7,409 nucleotides of DNA, taken from the NCBI GenBank assembly GCA_009936695.1, contig JAACEA010000316.1, positions 1-7,409 of the forward strand, written 5' to 3'. The stretch comes from Planctomycetia bacterium. GTDB lineage: Bacteria > Planctomycetota > Phycisphaerae > Phycisphaerales > SM1A02. The position numbers were made by a program, and so were the translations under genes. The notes under the pieces are model-generated. The model saw nothing but the letters and a program-made list of their open reading frames with translations. It did no database searches and was not told where the DNA came from. Of the stretch, positions 5,664 to 7,409 are shown in pieces; position 1 is the first letter of the stretch, and each line of letters begins with the position of its first letter.

Positions 5664-7226
5664 ATGAAGAACGACTCGACCATCCTCGTTTGTGGGGCCG
5701 GCCCCGTCGGACTGGTCGCGGCGCTCGAACTCGCCTCGCACGGACTTCGACCCCGGATCATCGACTCCAACGACGGACCGACCGATCTTTCGAAGGCGCT
5801 GGTGGTCTGGCGTCGAACCTTGAAGTCGATCGACGGACTGGTTCCGTTCGAGCGTTTCCTCCGTGGTCATGTTCCGATGCGATCGGCGCGGATCATGAGC
5901 GACGGCCGCGCGATCGCGTCGATCGATCTCGACGAGGAGCGAATCGGAGCCACCGCCTTTCCCACCGGCGTTCTCGTGCCGCAGTCGGCCACCGAACGGA
6001 TCCTGATCGAGGCCCTTGCGGAACACCACGTCCGAGTCGAGCGTCGCACCCGTCTGGTCGGCCTGGTCCCGTCGGCGACCGGGGCCGCGGTCCGCATCGA
6101 AGGACCTGGTGGCATGGAGACCGTCGAGGCGGACTGGCTTCTCGCCTGCGACGGTGGCCATTCGACGATTCGGAAGGCGCTTGATCTCGAGTTCCCCGGG
6201 GCCACGCTCGATCATCGCTGGCTGATCGCCGACGTCGCGATCGAGCAGGCTTCCGATCCATCGCAGATCCGGATCGAACTCGATCGCGGAGGCGTGGTCG
6301 CGGTGTTTCCGGTCGGCGCCGGGCGATGGCGGGTCGTCGCGGATCTCGGGCCCTGCGACGTCGAAGCGCCGGAGCCGACCCTGGCCGACGTCCAGCGGAT
6401 GCTCGACACGCGAACCACGCTCGAATGGACGGCGACCGAGGCCTACTGGCTCGGTCACTTCAAGATCAATGAGCGCCAGATCGAGCGGTATCGTCACGGT
6501 CGGGTGCTGCTCGCCGGGGACGCCGCCCACGTGCACAGCCCCGCGGGCGGGCAGGGGATGAACACGGGGATGCAGGACGCCCAGAATCTCGCGTGGAAAC
6601 TCGCGGTCCACCTCCGGGACGGTGCCGGTGATTCACTGCTCGACACCTACCACGACGAACGTCATCCGGTGGGGCACCAGGTGATCCGGGATTCCGCCCG
6701 GATGCTCCGGATGACCATGCTCACCAATCGACTTGCCCGAACCGCCCGGAACTCACTCGTTCATCTGGGAATGTCGACCGCGACGGTTCGTCGTCGTTTT
6801 CGGGCGATGATCTCCGAGGACGCGATCGACTACCGAGCTCACGGACTCGCCGACGGAACCCGGGCCGGTGGCCTTCGATCCGGTGACCCGCTCCCGGAAT
6901 TCGAGGTACTGGTGGGTGGTCGTCCGGCTCCGCTGCATCACTTGCTGCGCGGGTCCGCGGCCACGGTCATCGTGATCGGTCCCGCGATTCCGCCCGGATT
7001 GCCCGGATCCTTCGGGGTGAATGGACGCGGCACGACGCTCGGGGTCCGTCGTCTGGGGGCCGGTGGTGACGCGGAGGATCCCGATGGATCCTGCACCGCG
7101 GCGCTGGGCGGTTCGGGACGGTTGATCCTCGTCCGCCCGGATGGCGTGATCGCGACGATCGTCGATACATCGGAGGGCGTGCGGGCGTGGATGGATTCGG
7201 TGTTCGCTGATCCGGCGGCGTCCTGA
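5664..7226 (+). CDS. class A FAD-dependent monooxygenase (aromatic hydroxylase type)
   Basis: This is a flavoprotein monooxygenase of the PHBH/phenol hydroxylase fold, which uses NAD(P)H and O2 to hydroxylate, usually, an aromatic ring; it should be cytoplasmic. The 520-aa protein shows all three family motifs: GAGPVG at 11-16 for the FAD ADP moiety with Asp34 closing the Rossmann strand, the DG motif at ACDGGHSTIRKAL (161-173, Asp163), and the GD motif at GRVLLAGDAAHVHSPAGGQG (279-298, Asp286). The N-MNTGMQDAQNLAWKLA segment that follows is characteristic. Residues about 400-520, with RSGDPLPEF and VRPDGVIA, fit the thioredoxin-like C-terminal domain of MhpA/PCP-hydroxylase-like enzymes; no CxxC is present. 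ATG 5664 is preferred to GTG 5652 because it begins right before the Rossmann strand; its Shine-Dalgarno is poor. It starts 33 bp after the sulfatase stop with no terminator between, so co-transcription is likely. Substrate is unknown; ring or non-ring hydroxylation remains open. Confidence 0.93.
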   Translation: MKNDSTILVCGAGPVGLVAALELASHGLRPRIIDSNDGPTDLSKALVVWRRTLKSIDGLVPFERFLRGHVPMRSARIMSDGRAIASIDLDEERIGATAFPTGVLVPQSATERILIEALAEHHVRVERRTRLVGLVPSATGAAVRIEGPGGMETVEADWLLACDGGHSTIRKALDLEFPGATLDHRWLIADVAIEQASDPSQIRIELDRGGVVAVFPVGAGRWRVVADLGPCDVEAPEPTLADVQRMLDTRTTLEWTATEAYWLGHFKINERQIERYRHGRVLLAGDAAHVHSPAGGQGMNTGMQDAQNLAWKLAVHLRDGAGDSLLDTYHDERHPVGHQVIRDSARMLRMTMLTNRLARTARNSLVHLGMSTATVRRRFRAMISEDAIDYRAHGLADGTRAGGLRSGDPLPEFEVLVGGRPAPLHHLLRGSAATVIVIGPAIPPGLPGSFGVNGRGTTLGVRRLGAGGDAEDPDGSCTAALGGSGRLILVRPDGVIATIVDTSEGVRAWMDSVFADPAAS

Positions 7227-7254
7227 TCGCCGGTTCTCGAACGCTCGGGACACG

Positions 7255-7295
7255 CGGTCGGCTTTCGGGATTTCCGAACGGGTCCGGGGAGACCG
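7255..7295. terminator. weak candidate stem-loop between convergent genes
   Basis: CGGTC at 7255-7259 can pair with GACCG at 7291-7295, and within it TTCGG at 7264-7268 can pair with CCGAA at 7274-7278 around a 5-nt loop. It lies in the 75-bp gap between two converging stop codons, where a bidirectional terminator is expected. No T-tract follows on either strand and both stems are short, so this is suggestive only. Confidence 0.2.
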
Positions 7296-7301
7296 GCGGG
7301 G

Positions 7302-7409
7302 TCAGAACCGGTCCTCGTCGGGAATCGCCACCGTTCCGAGCAGGGGGCTCGTCTCGTCGATCTGGAGCTGGACGATGACCGACGGAGTCGGCGCCTCGGT
7401 GCGAAAGAA
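7302..7409 (-). CDS. 3' end of an unidentified convergent gene
   Basis: On the - strand an open frame enters from the right edge and ends at a TGA (7304-7302) after 35 codons, giving a tail that reads ...VIVQLQIDETSPLLGTVA and ends IPDEDRF. Third codon positions are mostly G or C, as in the confirmed genes here, and no other feature occupies the stretch. The sequence has an alternating hydrophobic/polar strand-like pattern followed by an acidic tail. Too little is present to name a family. It converges on the monooxygenase gene with a 75-bp gap. Confidence 0.55.
   Translation of the reverse strand, partial: FFRTEAPTPSVIVQLQIDETSPLLGTVAIPDEDRF

Noticed and set aside
4149..6611. 820-codon open frame on the - strand
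   Set aside because: It is long, but antisense to the sulfatase and monooxygenase genes, both certain; its composition is biased and no domain is visible.

Overview
The window is high-GC bacterial DNA, densely packed with genes. Five complete genes and one 5'-uncertain gene lie on the + strand, and the tail of a convergent gene enters from the right on the - strand. The gene mix suggests a Planctomycetota member, perhaps of the Phycisphaerae: a secreted formylglycine-type sulfatase, a flavin-dependent thymidylate synthase, an HtrA-type protease, and genes that mostly lack Shine-Dalgarno sequences. That placement is inference from gene content and composition; no rRNA or other phylogenetic marker is present.

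Layout. Positions 1-108 hold a 31-bp tandem repeat (three full copies plus 15 bp) that runs into the 5' end of an HtrA/DegP-like serine protease gene (to 1612). An orphan OppF/DppF-type peptide ABC transporter ATPase (1685-2554) follows, overlapped by 4 bp by a gene for a small single-pass membrane protein of unknown function (2551-3075). Then come thyX (3172-4107), an exported arylsulfatase-family enzyme (4155-5630), and a class A FAD-dependent aromatic-type monooxygenase (5664-7226). The last 108 bases carry the C-terminal 35 codons of an unidentified gene on the - strand.

How the genes may work together. The protease acts in envelope protein quality control. The ATPase and the small membrane protein are translationally coupled. 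ThyX makes dTMP and is probably independent of its neighbours. The sulfatase and monooxygenase are 33 bp apart and may form a two-gene unit; desulfation of an aromatic sulfate followed by ring hydroxylation is a plausible but untested reading.

No CRISPR array, phage module, transposase, tRNA, rRNA or recognised defence system is visible. The least ordinary signals are the 31-bp repeat at the protease N-terminus, the repeated TANNNT-like hexamer 6-7 nt upstream of three ATG codons (suggesting leaderless transcripts), the truncated orphan ATPase, and the sulfatase-monooxygenase pairing.
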